Source: Gilliamella sp. WF3-4 (GTDB taxonomy: Bacteria > Pseudomonadota > Gammaproteobacteria > Enterobacterales > Orbaceae). Taken from it: DNA of 64,000 nucleotides. A program made the translations under genes and the position numbers. The DNA lies in assembly GCF_001690275.1 (NCBI RefSeq), contig NZ_LZGW01000032.1, positions 102,703-166,702 on the forward strand, written 5' to 3'. The notes under the pieces are model-generated. The model saw nothing but the letters and a program-made list of their open reading frames with translations, made no database searches and was not told the DNA's origin. Shown in pieces: positions 9,605-19,140 of the stretch (position 1 is the first letter of the stretch; each line of letters opens with the position of its first letter).

Positions 9605-10558
9605 ATGAATAACAGAATTAACATTGCATATTGTACTGATTCAAATTATATTGAGCATGTAGGTGTGTCGATTACCTCTATTATGCTTAATAATATGCAT
9701 AATAATATTCATTTTCATATTTTTTTATACGATGTATCTCCCAAAGACCAACAAAAATTACAAAAAATTAGCCCATTAATTAATATCTATATTATTCCTT
9801 TTGAAGAGCTAGCTAAATATAAAGATCATAAGAGCAATAAAATAACTCATATTAACCGCTCAATGTATATCCGATTATCTGTGCCAAAACTATTATATGG
9901 CAAAATTGATAAATTTATTTACTTAGATGCAGATACCCTATGTTTTTCTGATTTATCGCCTATTTTAAATATCAATATAGATTCGGTTATTTGTGCTGTC
10001 ACACCTGATTCGTTAGATAAAAAGAAGATGTTAAAAAACACAGAAAGGCTTGAACTTACTTCAGAAAGCTATTTTAACTCAGGTTTTTTATACATTAACA
10101 CTGACAATTGGATTAATTTTGATACGGAGAATAAAGTAAACACAATATTACTATCTGCAAAAACAGAACGTTTAATTTACCCAGATCAAGATGTGCTAAA
10201 TATAGTTCTACAAAATCAAGTCTCATATATAGATCCTAATTGGAATTACTTATTTACTTGGATGGATGATAAACAAAAGGAAACATTTTTTTATAATAAA
10301 AAATCTTTACCCTATATTATTCATTTTACTGGTCCTAGGAAAATGTGGTACACCGAAAATGAAGGTCTTGCACAAAATTTATATACATATTATAAGCATT
10401 TTACCCCTTGGGCAAATAGCCCACTAAAATCATATCAGAACAAAATGAGGCCAGTCGATTATAGAGTTTTTTCTGCACAATTTTTTAGGAAAGGTTCCAT
10501 TTTAAAAGGGATAAAATTTTACATCACTTACTTAATTAAAAAATTACTATATAAATAG
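9605..10558 (+). CDS. GT8 glycosyltransferase, LPS core type (3)
   Basis: A 317-residue GT8 enzyme that diverges most from the other four copies. It begins INIAYCTDSNYIEHVGVSI without the roughly 25-residue leader found in the others. It keeps YLDADTLC (DXD), YFNSGFLYIN and YPDQDVLN, but has HFTGPRKMWY in place of HYVTGNKPW. It is divergent from the GT8 pair to its left and lies 29 bases before the phosphoethanolamine-transferase-like gene, so the two probably form an operon. The product should be a sugar transferase for core oligosaccharide; substrate unknown. Confidence 0.83.
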   Translation: MNNRINIAYCTDSNYIEHVGVSITSIMLNNMHNNIHFHIFLYDVSPKDQQKLQKISPLINIYIIPFEELAKYKDHKSNKITHINRSMYIRLSVPKLLYGKIDKFIYLDADTLCFSDLSPILNINIDSVICAVTPDSLDKKKMLKNTERLELTSESYFNSGFLYINTDNWINFDTENKVNTILLSAKTERLIYPDQDVLNIVLQNQVSYIDPNWNYLFTWMDDKQKETFFYNKKSLPYIIHFTGPRKMWYTENEGLAQNLYTYYKHFTPWANSPLKSYQNKMRPVDYRVFSAQFFRKGSILKGIKFYITYLIKKLLYK

Positions 10559-10587
10559 ATTATGGAAATGATTAAAGGTTCTATCTA

Positions 10588-12186
10588 ATGTTAAAAATAA
10601 AAAATTTAAGTATTCCAATTTTAACTAAACAAAACATTTTGGTTGTCGCGTACTTTGCAGTTATTTTGATCGCTTTTTATATTATAAATATTGGTAATTT
10701 AAACAATTTTAGTTATACGTTTCTAATCTATATGCTTTTTTTGGCATTTTTCCCAAAAACTAGATGGATAAAATTACCAATATTTGGAATATTCAATTTT
10801 ATTTTAGCTATAGAATTATTTTTTACTATAAAATATGGTTACGTTTCAAAATCTCTTTTAAAAACAGCTTTAGAAAATGATACAAACCAAAGTTATATAA
10901 TGATAAAAAATGAACTTGCCACAATCATATTACCTTCTTTATTCTTTTCATTAATTTATACTTATTTTATATATAATAATATTAAAATATCTTTTAAAAA
11001 TAAAAAATTATATTGGTCTATAATTTTTACTTGTTGTTTTTTCTTGTTTAAGAATACTATATATTACTATTTATCGAACAAAAGGCATATTATTGAATTT
11101 CAAGTCGATCCGTTCTTTTCTTTAAACAAATCTATACGTATAAAATATCCGGTAGTGATTGGCAACTCAACCATACTATTAACCTATTATTTAGGATTTA
11201 CAGAAAAGTATACTGAAACAATTGAGCATGAAAAATTTAATAGCTCAATAAGCAATCCTCATACTCCTATTACTTTTGATAAATATAAGAATATTATTTT
11301 TATTTTGGGTGAATCTGCATATCGTGATCGACACAGTATTTACGGATATAAAAAAAATACAACGCCAGAAATGCAAAAAATATTTTCCCAAACCAACGGT
11401 TGTATAATAGATAAAGTTCACTCACCAGCATCTATAACTAGAGATGCTATACCAATGTTATTTTCTTTTGCAAAACCCAATAACGAATTACCGTTATTAG
11501 AAGAAAAGAACATAATTGAAATGGCTAACCTTCAAAATTATAATTCTATATGGATATCAAAAAATCGTGAATCAGGTCCTCATAGTAGTAAATACTCCAT
11601 AATAGCAAAACTAAGTAATATTTTTATTGAAGGTTTAAATGATGACCTAGCTCTACCAAAGCAATTAGTTGAAACTAACTTTCAAGATAATGAAAAGAAC
11701 TTTATAGTTATCCATTTAGCTGGAAGCCACAAACCTTATAAACTTGGCTACGACGAGTTAGATATTTTAACCTTACCCAATGGCGATGAATATGATTTAA
11801 CTATCCATCATACAGATAGAGTCATAAAACAAATTTATATGATTTTGAAAGAAAAATTGGATAATTTTATTCTAATTTATACCCCTGATCATGGAGAAAT
11901 TGTTAATCTAGGACATGGCCTGTTAAGACAATCAAAAGAATTTAGCAACCAGTTTGAAATCCCTTTGATGATGTACTCGACTTATGACAATTACCCATGT
12001 CTAGAAATTGAAAACTATCGTAATCCTACTAAAATGATAAACACATCTAATCTTGTTTACTTATTAAGTAAATTACTCGGCTACTCCGTTAGCATAGATC
12101 AATCTTTTATTGAAAACGATTTAATATTATCAGTGGATGGGCAATCATATGAGTACCAAACTTTCATAAAACAATATCAGCACTGA
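10588..12186 (+). CDS. Phosphoethanolamine transferase-like inner-membrane sulfatase-fold protein
   Basis: A 532-residue protein with about five N-terminal membrane segments (residues 15-215) and a periplasmic alkaline-phosphatase/sulfatase domain. Metal-site landmarks are IFILGESAYRDRHSIYGY, VIHLAGSHKPY and TPDHGEIVNLGHG. The stretch SPASITRDAIPMLFS aligns with the nucleophile motif of EptA/MCR enzymes and keeps the Thr. The two cysteines that form a disulfide around this motif in EptA/MCR are missing. Such enzymes move phosphoethanolamine from phosphatidylethanolamine to lipid A or core sugars. The site modified here is unknown; the GT8 genes around it suggest LPS core, as with CptA. Confidence 0.8.
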   Translation: MLKIKNLSIPILTKQNILVVAYFAVILIAFYIINIGNLNNFSYTFLIYMLFLAFFPKTRWIKLPIFGIFNFILAIELFFTIKYGYVSKSLLKTALENDTNQSYIMIKNELATIILPSLFFSLIYTYFIYNNIKISFKNKKLYWSIIFTCCFFLFKNTIYYYLSNKRHIIEFQVDPFFSLNKSIRIKYPVVIGNSTILLTYYLGFTEKYTETIEHEKFNSSISNPHTPITFDKYKNIIFILGESAYRDRHSIYGYKKNTTPEMQKIFSQTNGCIIDKVHSPASITRDAIPMLFSFAKPNNELPLLEEKNIIEMANLQNYNSIWISKNRESGPHSSKYSIIAKLSNIFIEGLNDDLALPKQLVETNFQDNEKNFIVIHLAGSHKPYKLGYDELDILTLPNGDEYDLTIHHTDRVIKQIYMILKEKLDNFILIYTPDHGEIVNLGHGLLRQSKEFSNQFEIPLMMYSTYDNYPCLEIENYRNPTKMINTSNLVYLLSKLLGYSVSIDQSFIENDLILSVDGQSYEYQTFIKQYQH

Positions 12187-12239
12187 CATTGTTTTTACCT
12201 CTTTTTGGGAATAATACTAGATTTGGTGTGTCTAAAAAA

Positions 12240-13208
12240 TCATGTCAATTTCTTAGACAAATAAAACGAGTAAAACTTCAAGGCAGTGATAATTTTTCCT
12301 TTTTTCAAGCAATATTTGGCGTAATGACGTAACCACGACTTTTTTAAAGATAAAGGTCGTTTTGTTGCTTTCCAAGGCGATAAATCAAAATATTTTTTGA
12401 ACAATTTAGAATCAAACGTTTGATACCATGGTTTATATCCAGTCACATAATGCAATAATACTGTATAGGGCGCTATTAACTGTTCTTCTTTACAGGAAGT
12501 GGTTATATGAATTTTTGTATTATATTTAATCGGCAGAAGGCGAGTTTTATTTTCTAATAAAATATTTAAAACATCTTGATCGGCAAACCGATAAATATTT
12601 CCATCATTTATCATATTCATACACAAAGATGTCATATTGTTCATGTCCCATTGTTGAGTATTTATTAGCAAAACACCGGCATTAAAATATCTATCAAAGT
12701 TGATTTGATATAAATCTTTTATAGTATCCCTCATCACACTATCATCAGGTATTACGCCAGCGACATAATTTTCTAACGCTGAATTATATAGTTTACTAAT
12801 TGATTTTAGGCATAAAATATCACTATCAAGATATAAAAACTTATCGGTTTGATCTTTTAAAACATCGGGAATAATAAACCTAACACATGACATAGCAGAT
12901 AAATAACCTAAAACTAATGTTTCCGAATTAATCTGAAAATTGCTATTTAAATAATATATTTTTATCGTGCAAGCACTACTTACTAATTGCTTAAACTTTT
13001 TCAAATTATTCGGAGATATGTTATCCACAAATAGGTGAAAGCATAAACATGCATCTGGGTTATTATAAATAACAGAGGAAATTGTCACTCCAGCAGGCAT
13101 TGCGTAGTTATCATCAAATGCCAATGCAATATGCATTATATCTGATCTTTGCTGATTTGATTTTGAAAGGTTTTGTACTTTACTAATATAAATTTGTTGA
13201 TTAGACAT
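12240..13208 (-). CDS. GT8 glycosyltransferase, LPS core type (4)
   Basis: A 322-residue GT8 protein with IALAFDDNYAMPAGVTISS, YLDSDILC (DXD), YFNAGVLLIN, FADQDVLNILLENKTRLLP and HYVTGYKPW. It is strikingly similar to the divergent neighbour at 13389-14366: both share FADQDVLNILLENKTRLLPI and the following KYNTKI/KFNTKI segment. The pair looks like a recent inverted duplication. It converges with the phosphoethanolamine-transferase-like gene and is transcribed alone. Confidence 0.85.
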   Translation of the reverse strand: MSNQQIYISKVQNLSKSNQQRSDIMHIALAFDDNYAMPAGVTISSVIYNNPDACLCFHLFVDNISPNNLKKFKQLVSSACTIKIYYLNSNFQINSETLVLGYLSAMSCVRFIIPDVLKDQTDKFLYLDSDILCLKSISKLYNSALENYVAGVIPDDSVMRDTIKDLYQINFDRYFNAGVLLINTQQWDMNNMTSLCMNMINDGNIYRFADQDVLNILLENKTRLLPIKYNTKIHITTSCKEEQLIAPYTVLLHYVTGYKPWYQTFDSKLFKKYFDLSPWKATKRPLSLKKSWLRHYAKYCLKKGKIITALKFYSFYLSKKLT

Positions 13209-13388
13209 TTGCTATTTTTTATTTAAATAATTCTCCTTATTCTAAATAAAACATATTTATGTGTAAATTTGTTTTTTAAATTTTTTAATAGGTTAAACAC
13301 TATATCATCTACCAAAATTATTTGATCTATATTTTGACGATAATTGAATATATAATTGCATACACATTCTATAATTAAAATAATTTAC

Positions 13389-14366
13389 ATGTTGAACGTT
13401 AACAAATTTATTGATCAAATTTCCCCACTTATTAATAACAGCAACCCACAATACTCAACACTCAATATTGCTCTAGGTTTCGACGACAATTACGCAATGC
13501 CTGCCGGTGTTGCAATGTTATCAGTAATAAAAAACACGCCAAATTATAATCTTCATTTTCATTTATTTATTGATAATGTCTCTGATAAAAATATTGAAAA
13601 ATTCAAAAAACTAAGCTGTAGTAATGTGTCGATTACGCTTTATTATTTGAATAATAATTTTATTATAAATCCTAAAACACTTGTTCTACATATAACTAAT
13701 GTATCAACTTGTATTCGTTTTATCATGCCCAATTTTCTTTCCTCAATAACTGATAAATTAATTTACCTTGATAGTGATGTAATATGTTTACAATCATTAG
13801 CACAAATATTTGAGTACAATATTGAAGATTATATTGCTGGCGTAGTAAGCGATACAAAAGATATGCAACAAACAATAAGTAAAATGTATCATATTGATTC
13901 AAAAAGATATTTCAATGCAGGCGTTCTTTTGATAAACACAAAAAAATGGTGTGATGAAAATATTTCCGAAAAGGCGCTAGAATTGATCAATAATGGAAAT
14001 ATATATAAATTTGCGGATCAAGATGTTTTAAACATTTTGCTTGAAAATAAAACACGTTTGTTACCTATAAAATTTAATACTAAAATAAAAATTTCTACTG
14101 ACGCTCATCAGGAAAAAAATATTAAACCTTATACAGTAATTTTACATTATATTTCACAAAATAAACCTTGGTTTAAAGTATACCTTTCTAAAATATTTGA
14201 ATATTATTTTCAACTCTCTCCATGGAAAGACGACGAGTTACCATTAAGTGGTAATAGTTCTTCAATTAGAAACTATGCTAAATATCTAATGAAGCAAAGA
14301 TCTTATTGCAAATCTATTTATTACTATGGCGTCTATTTAAAATATAAGTTATTTCTAAAAAAATAG
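13389..14366 (+). CDS. GT8 glycosyltransferase, LPS core type (5)
   Basis: A GT8 enzyme of about 325 residues with IALGFDDNYAMPAGVAM, YLDSDVIC (DXD), YFNAGVLLIN, FADQDVLN and HYISQNKPW. I chose the ATG at 13389 because MLNVNKFI parallels the MVNVDKFI start of the first GT8 gene; a TTG eleven codons earlier is open but unsupported. It is divergent from the GT8 at 12240 and is followed two bases later by a GT2 gene, with which it must share a transcript. Confidence 0.84.
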   Translation: MLNVNKFIDQISPLINNSNPQYSTLNIALGFDDNYAMPAGVAMLSVIKNTPNYNLHFHLFIDNVSDKNIEKFKKLSCSNVSITLYYLNNNFIINPKTLVLHITNVSTCIRFIMPNFLSSITDKLIYLDSDVICLQSLAQIFEYNIEDYIAGVVSDTKDMQQTISKMYHIDSKRYFNAGVLLINTKKWCDENISEKALELINNGNIYKFADQDVLNILLENKTRLLPIKFNTKIKISTDAHQEKNIKPYTVILHYISQNKPWFKVYLSKIFEYYFQLSPWKDDELPLSGNSSSIRNYAKYLMKQRSYCKSIYYYGVYLKYKLFLKK

Positions 14367-14368
14367 CC

Positions 14369-15451
14369 ATGGGAAAATACTATATGACAAATAAAATAAC
14401 TGATATTTCTATAATTATCCCTTGTTATAATGTAGAGGACTACATTGCTGATTGCTTGAACTCTCTCATAAATCAAAGTTGTTTACCGAAAGAGATTATT
14501 TGTATTGATGATGGTTCAACCGATAACACGCTATTAATCCTTCAACAATATGCATCAAAATTGAGCTACATAAAGATTGTTCAACAATCTAACCTTGGTG
14601 TAAGCGTAGCTAGAAATAAAGGAATTGAGATAGCATCAGGCAATTATATTCTTTTTATTGATTCTGATGATATTATAAACATAAATCTATTTGATGAGTT
14701 TGCAACAATATTAAATATAGAGCCAAATTTAGATTTTTTTTATTTTGACTATACCTCTTTTCAAGACAGTAAGGCACATCTTAAATCAAGTCAATTCTCG
14801 CCTACCAAACCAAAGTTTTTTAAGTCAGGGTTAGATTTATTCAGTTATTTATTAGAAAAAAAGAATTATTCTGGTGTCGTATGGCGATATATATTTAATC
14901 AAAAATTATTTAAAGAAAAATTCATTGGAAAAAATCATGAGGATCATCTTGTTTCTCTCTCTATTATATCGAAAGCAAAAGCCACATATTATTTAAAAAA
15001 TAAAGCTGCATATTTCCACCGTGTTCGATCTTCCTCATTATCAATGCAAAACATTGACTATTTATATACCAATACATTAAAAAATGTCTTAAATAAATGT
15101 ATTACAAATATCATTGAATTGCCTTTATCAGAAATAGCTAAACGTAATTATATTTTAGTAATGAATGCAACCTATTTAGAATCAGTATTAAAGTCAAATA
15201 AATTACAATCAAAAAAAGAAAAAGAAAGTCTTATTCAAGAACTGGGGCTGCTAAAGCTACTAATACGAATTTACATCGACAATAAACCTAATATTTTTAG
15301 AAATATTCCTTATATTTTAAAATTTATAAAAAATTATCCTTGCCCAATGTCAACCAAACAAGCATTGCTAAAATGCGTAATAACTAAACAACATCCTTGT
15401 TTAAATATTAAAAGTAAATTCAAACAATATTCTTCATTAAATAAATTTTAA
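14369..15451 (+). CDS. GT2 family glycosyltransferase
   Basis: A 360-residue inverting transferase with a GT-A fold in its first 220 residues: ISIIIPCYNVEDYIADCLNS, DDGSTDNT for UDP binding, and DSDD for metal binding. The C-terminal 130 residues are basic and helical and may contact membrane or acceptor. Its gene begins two bases after a GT8 gene. An ATG five codons downstream (14384) is an alternative start. The sugar and acceptor cannot be assigned. Confidence 0.85.
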   Translation: MGKYYMTNKITDISIIIPCYNVEDYIADCLNSLINQSCLPKEIICIDDGSTDNTLLILQQYASKLSYIKIVQQSNLGVSVARNKGIEIASGNYILFIDSDDIININLFDEFATILNIEPNLDFFYFDYTSFQDSKAHLKSSQFSPTKPKFFKSGLDLFSYLLEKKNYSGVVWRYIFNQKLFKEKFIGKNHEDHLVSLSIISKAKATYYLKNKAAYFHRVRSSSLSMQNIDYLYTNTLKNVLNKCITNIIELPLSEIAKRNYILVMNATYLESVLKSNKLQSKKEKESLIQELGLLKLLIRIYIDNKPNIFRNIPYILKFIKNYPCPMSTKQALLKCVITKQHPCLNIKSKFKQYSSLNKF

Positions 15452-15484
15452 ACTGTAATATAATCATTTAAATATGCAATATTT

Positions 15485-17266
15485 TCACTCATTAAAATTA
15501 CTTTTATACAACTTAGCATAAATGCTATTTTTATTTAATAAATCTGAATGAGAGCCTTTTTCAATAATTTTTCCTTCATTCATAACTAATATTTCATCTG
15601 CATTTTCAATAGTTGACAACCGGTGAGCAATAACGATAGATGTTCGTCCTCTTTGTAGTTCTTCTAAGGCTTTTTGTATTGCTCGTTCTGACTCCGTATC
15701 TAGGGCTGATGTAGCTTCATCTAAAATAAGAATTGACGTATCTCGTAATAAAGCTCTTGCTATTGCAATACGTTGGCGTTGACCTCCAGATAATAATACT
15801 CCACTCTCTCCGACTATAGTATCAAAACCCTTTTCTAATCCTTTTATAAAATCATAGGCATAAGCTTTTTTAGCTGCTTCTTCTATTTGATCTTGAGAAT
15901 ATTCGCCAATTTTACCATATGCGATATTATTGGAGATAGTGTCATTAAATAAATGAACATGCTGAGACACTAATCCAATCTGGTTTCTTAAGCAATATAA
16001 AGTAAAATCTTGTATATTAATACCATCAATTAAAATTTCACCGTGTGAAGTATCATAAAAACGAGTTAATAGGCTAGCAATTGTTGTTTTTCCAGAACCC
16101 GATTGTCCCACTAAAGCAATGGTTTTACCAGCAGAAACAGAAAAGCTAATATTTTGCAAAGCAAGGTCGCTTCTAGTTTCATATCCAAATGATACATTAT
16201 CAAAAATAATATCACCTTTAACTTTTGCTATATTTAAATGGCCTTTATCATTTTCTATTGGCTGCTCTAATAAGGCAAATAGTGTTTGGCAAGCGGCCAT
16301 ACCCCTTTGAAATCCAGCATTCACACTGGTTAGGCTTTTTATCGGTTGCATCAATGCGACTAATGAAGAAAAAACAACTGTAAATTCACCAGGAGTAATA
16401 TTCAAATCAGGATTACTTGCAGTTAATAGTACAAATGCAATTGCAAAAGAAATAATAACCTGAACTACAGGAGTTGATAGCGCAGAAATAGAAACCAATC
16501 GCATACTATCACGGCGAAATTTATTACTCACTTTATCAAAGTTTTTTGACTCTTCTTCTTGAGCACCAAATATAATAATTTCTCTATGTCCTTTTAACAT
16601 CTGTTCAACAGACATAGTAATGCCACCCATTGAATTTTGCATATTTTTAGCTAGTTTTCTAAACTTAACAGAAATCAAGGTAATTAAACCAATTACAATT
16701 GGTGTAATAATAATCAAAGATAGAGAGAGCTGCCAGCTATTACTAAACATAGTATAAAATAACCCGCAAATGAAAGCTGATTCACGCACTATCGTTATTA
16801 AAGCATCAGATGAAGAAGATGCAACTTGATCTGTATCATAGGTAATCCTCGATAATAGCCTTCCTGTCGAGTTTTGATCATAAAAACTAACTGGAGCATC
16901 AACAAAATGACCAAAAAGCCTTTGTCGAATTTTCATCACTATTTTGCCAGAGATTAATGATAGAAAAATAGAATAGCCATAATTAGCCACACCCCTTAAT
17001 AAGACTAGCCCAAAAATGTAAAATGGTGCCATCAATAAAAATTCTTGATCATTCATAGAAAAACCTCGATCAAGTAATGGGCGTAATAATCCAATTAATG
17101 AAGTATCAGCAAAAGCACTAGCAATTAATAAAACAACAGACAAGAATAAAATAAACTTATGTTCTGCAATTAATGGCCATAATTTTAAGAAAGTTTTCCA
17201 TGTTGAAGAATCCTTATCAATATCATTTATGTGTACAAGCTTACTTTGTTTAGTCATATTATTCAT
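15485..17266 (-). CDS. msbA: MsbA-type lipid exporter, second tandem copy
   Basis: A 593-residue half ABC transporter with six membrane helices (residues 30-320) fused to an ATPase domain. The ATPase has Walker A GQSGSGKTT, signature LSGGQRQRIAIARALL, Walker B ILILDEATSALD and the His switch IVIAHRLSTI. Length and layout match MsbA (582 residues in E. coli), which flips lipid A-core across the inner membrane as a homodimer. The gene starts 12 bases after a second MsbA-like gene on the same strand. Both copies have complete ATPase motifs, so two homodimers or a heterodimer are possible. Confidence 0.85.
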   Translation of the reverse strand: MNNMTKQSKLVHINDIDKDSSTWKTFLKLWPLIAEHKFILFLSVVLLIASAFADTSLIGLLRPLLDRGFSMNDQEFLLMAPFYIFGLVLLRGVANYGYSIFLSLISGKIVMKIRQRLFGHFVDAPVSFYDQNSTGRLLSRITYDTDQVASSSSDALITIVRESAFICGLFYTMFSNSWQLSLSLIIITPIVIGLITLISVKFRKLAKNMQNSMGGITMSVEQMLKGHREIIIFGAQEEESKNFDKVSNKFRRDSMRLVSISALSTPVVQVIISFAIAFVLLTASNPDLNITPGEFTVVFSSLVALMQPIKSLTSVNAGFQRGMAACQTLFALLEQPIENDKGHLNIAKVKGDIIFDNVSFGYETRSDLALQNISFSVSAGKTIALVGQSGSGKTTIASLLTRFYDTSHGEILIDGINIQDFTLYCLRNQIGLVSQHVHLFNDTISNNIAYGKIGEYSQDQIEEAAKKAYAYDFIKGLEKGFDTIVGESGVLLSGGQRQRIAIARALLRDTSILILDEATSALDTESERAIQKALEELQRGRTSIVIAHRLSTIENADEILVMNEGKIIEKGSHSDLLNKNSIYAKLYKSNFNE

Positions 17267-17278
17267 TATATATTAATT

Positions 17279-19015
17279 TTAAGTATTAAATTGCATTTTA
17301 TGCATTTGAGCATAAGTTCCATTTAAATTGATTAATGACTGATGGTTTCCATCTTCAATAACTTTTCCATCGTCAATAACTAAAATTCGATCTGCTTTTT
17401 CAATAGTAGATAGACGATGAGCAATTATAATTGATGTTCGGTTTTTTTGTAGAACCTCTATTGCATCTTGAACAAGACGTTCCGATTCATTATCTAATGC
17501 TGACGTTGCTTCATCAAAAATCAATATTGGATTATCGCGTAATAAAACGCGAGCGATTGCAATGCGTTGTCGCTGACCTCCTGATAATAAAACGCCATTA
17601 TCACCGACTTCAGTATCAATACCTTGCTCTAATCTATTAATAAATTCAATTGCATTAGCTAACTTAGCAGCTTTTATTATATCATCTCTGCTATAAAGCT
17701 CTTTTTCACCATAAGCAATATTTTCCGCAATTGTTCCATTAAATAAATGTACATTTTGAGAAACATAACCAATTTGTTTACGCAATGATCTCAATGTATA
17801 TTCTTGAATATTTATGGAATCTAATAATATTTCACCTTGCGAAACATCATAAAAACGAGGAATTAAGCTTGCAATTGTAGATTTACCTGCACCAGAACGA
17901 CCAACTAATGCGATTGTTTGACCGGCTTTTATCTTCAAAGAAATATTGTTTAAAGCAGGTATATTCCTTGTAGGGTAAGTATAAGTCACATTTTTAAACT
18001 CTATATCTCCTTTAGCCCTTTCTACAACAATAGAACCATGATCATTCTCTAGTGGAGAGTCCAAAAGATCGAATAATGATTCACATGCAATTGACCCTTT
18101 TTGAAGCTCTACATGCAAACTTGTTAGTTCTCTTAACGGCCGCATAACAGCAATCATTGCAGAAAAAACTACAGTAAAAGATCCAGGCGTAATATCTAAA
18201 TTCTGGCTAGCAACTAAATAAAGTATGAATCCTAATCCTAAGGTGGCAACCAGCTGTATAATTGGTGTAGATAATCTGGAAACAACTTCTATTTTTAACA
18301 TACCGCGCCTAACACAATCTGTAATATAGTTAAAATTACCTTTTTCATATTCTCTAGCATTAAAAATCAATACTTCTTTGTGCCCCTTTAACATTTCATC
18401 ACTGGCGGTGGTAATTTGTCCCATCCCTTGTTGCATTGATGCAATTGTTTCCCTGAACTTTTTTGCAATAAATTGTGCAATAAAAATGATCATTGGAACC
18501 AAAATAATAAGAACTGAGGCTAATTTCCAACTTCCATATAACATAACTATACATAATCCTATCGCATACGCTATCTCACGAATGAGTATAATTAATGCGT
18601 CAGATGAAGCTTTTGATAGCATCTGAGTATTAAAAGTAACAACAGAAACAAGATCACCAACAGATTGCTTATCATGAAAACTTATAGGACTTTTGAGTAA
18701 ATGGTTAAAGATCATTTGCCTAAATTTAGTCACTACCTTTCCTGATAACCAAGCAAGACAATAAGTTGAAGCGTAATTAGATAAGCCTCTTAATAAAATT
18801 AAGCCAACAATTGCAATTGCAATTGCAATTAAAAGTGGATAATCCTTGTCCATTAATCCGTGATCAAGCAACGGTTTAGTTAGCGAAATTAAAGTTGCAT
18901 CTACAACCGCATTGAGTAAAAGCCCTATTACTGCAATAATTAATGCTTTTTTAAATGGGTTAATGAATGGCCAAAGCTTCTTTAATGTCGTAATTGAATT
19001 TAATTTTTGAGACAT
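17279..19015 (-). CDS. msbA: MsbA-type lipid exporter, first tandem copy
   Basis: A 578-residue half transporter of the MsbA type: six helices, then an ATPase domain with GRSGAGKST, LSGGQRQRIAIARVLL, ILIFDEATSALD and IIIAHRLSTI. It resembles its neighbour (15485-17266) along its whole length, so the pair arose by duplication. Differences are clear in the membrane half, which lines the substrate cavity. No lpxK or other lipid A gene follows, unlike the E. coli msbA-lpxK arrangement; instead the pair is set among glycosyltransferases. Confidence 0.85.
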   Translation of the reverse strand: MSQKLNSITTLKKLWPFINPFKKALIIAVIGLLLNAVVDATLISLTKPLLDHGLMDKDYPLLIAIAIAIVGLILLRGLSNYASTYCLAWLSGKVVTKFRQMIFNHLLKSPISFHDKQSVGDLVSVVTFNTQMLSKASSDALIILIREIAYAIGLCIVMLYGSWKLASVLIILVPMIIFIAQFIAKKFRETIASMQQGMGQITTASDEMLKGHKEVLIFNAREYEKGNFNYITDCVRRGMLKIEVVSRLSTPIIQLVATLGLGFILYLVASQNLDITPGSFTVVFSAMIAVMRPLRELTSLHVELQKGSIACESLFDLLDSPLENDHGSIVVERAKGDIEFKNVTYTYPTRNIPALNNISLKIKAGQTIALVGRSGAGKSTIASLIPRFYDVSQGEILLDSINIQEYTLRSLRKQIGYVSQNVHLFNGTIAENIAYGEKELYSRDDIIKAAKLANAIEFINRLEQGIDTEVGDNGVLLSGGQRQRIAIARVLLRDNPILIFDEATSALDNESERLVQDAIEVLQKNRTSIIIAHRLSTIEKADRILVIDDGKVIEDGNHQSLINLNGTYAQMHKMQFNT

Positions 19016-19140
19016 AATAAAATACTTAAACAGTAAAGTTATAAGGGATTATACTACAAATAGAAGTTTACCCGTTAATTTTATTGTAAATTTAATAAGA
19101 CAAATATTAAAATCAAAGAAAAATTAATGGCAGTTTTTCA

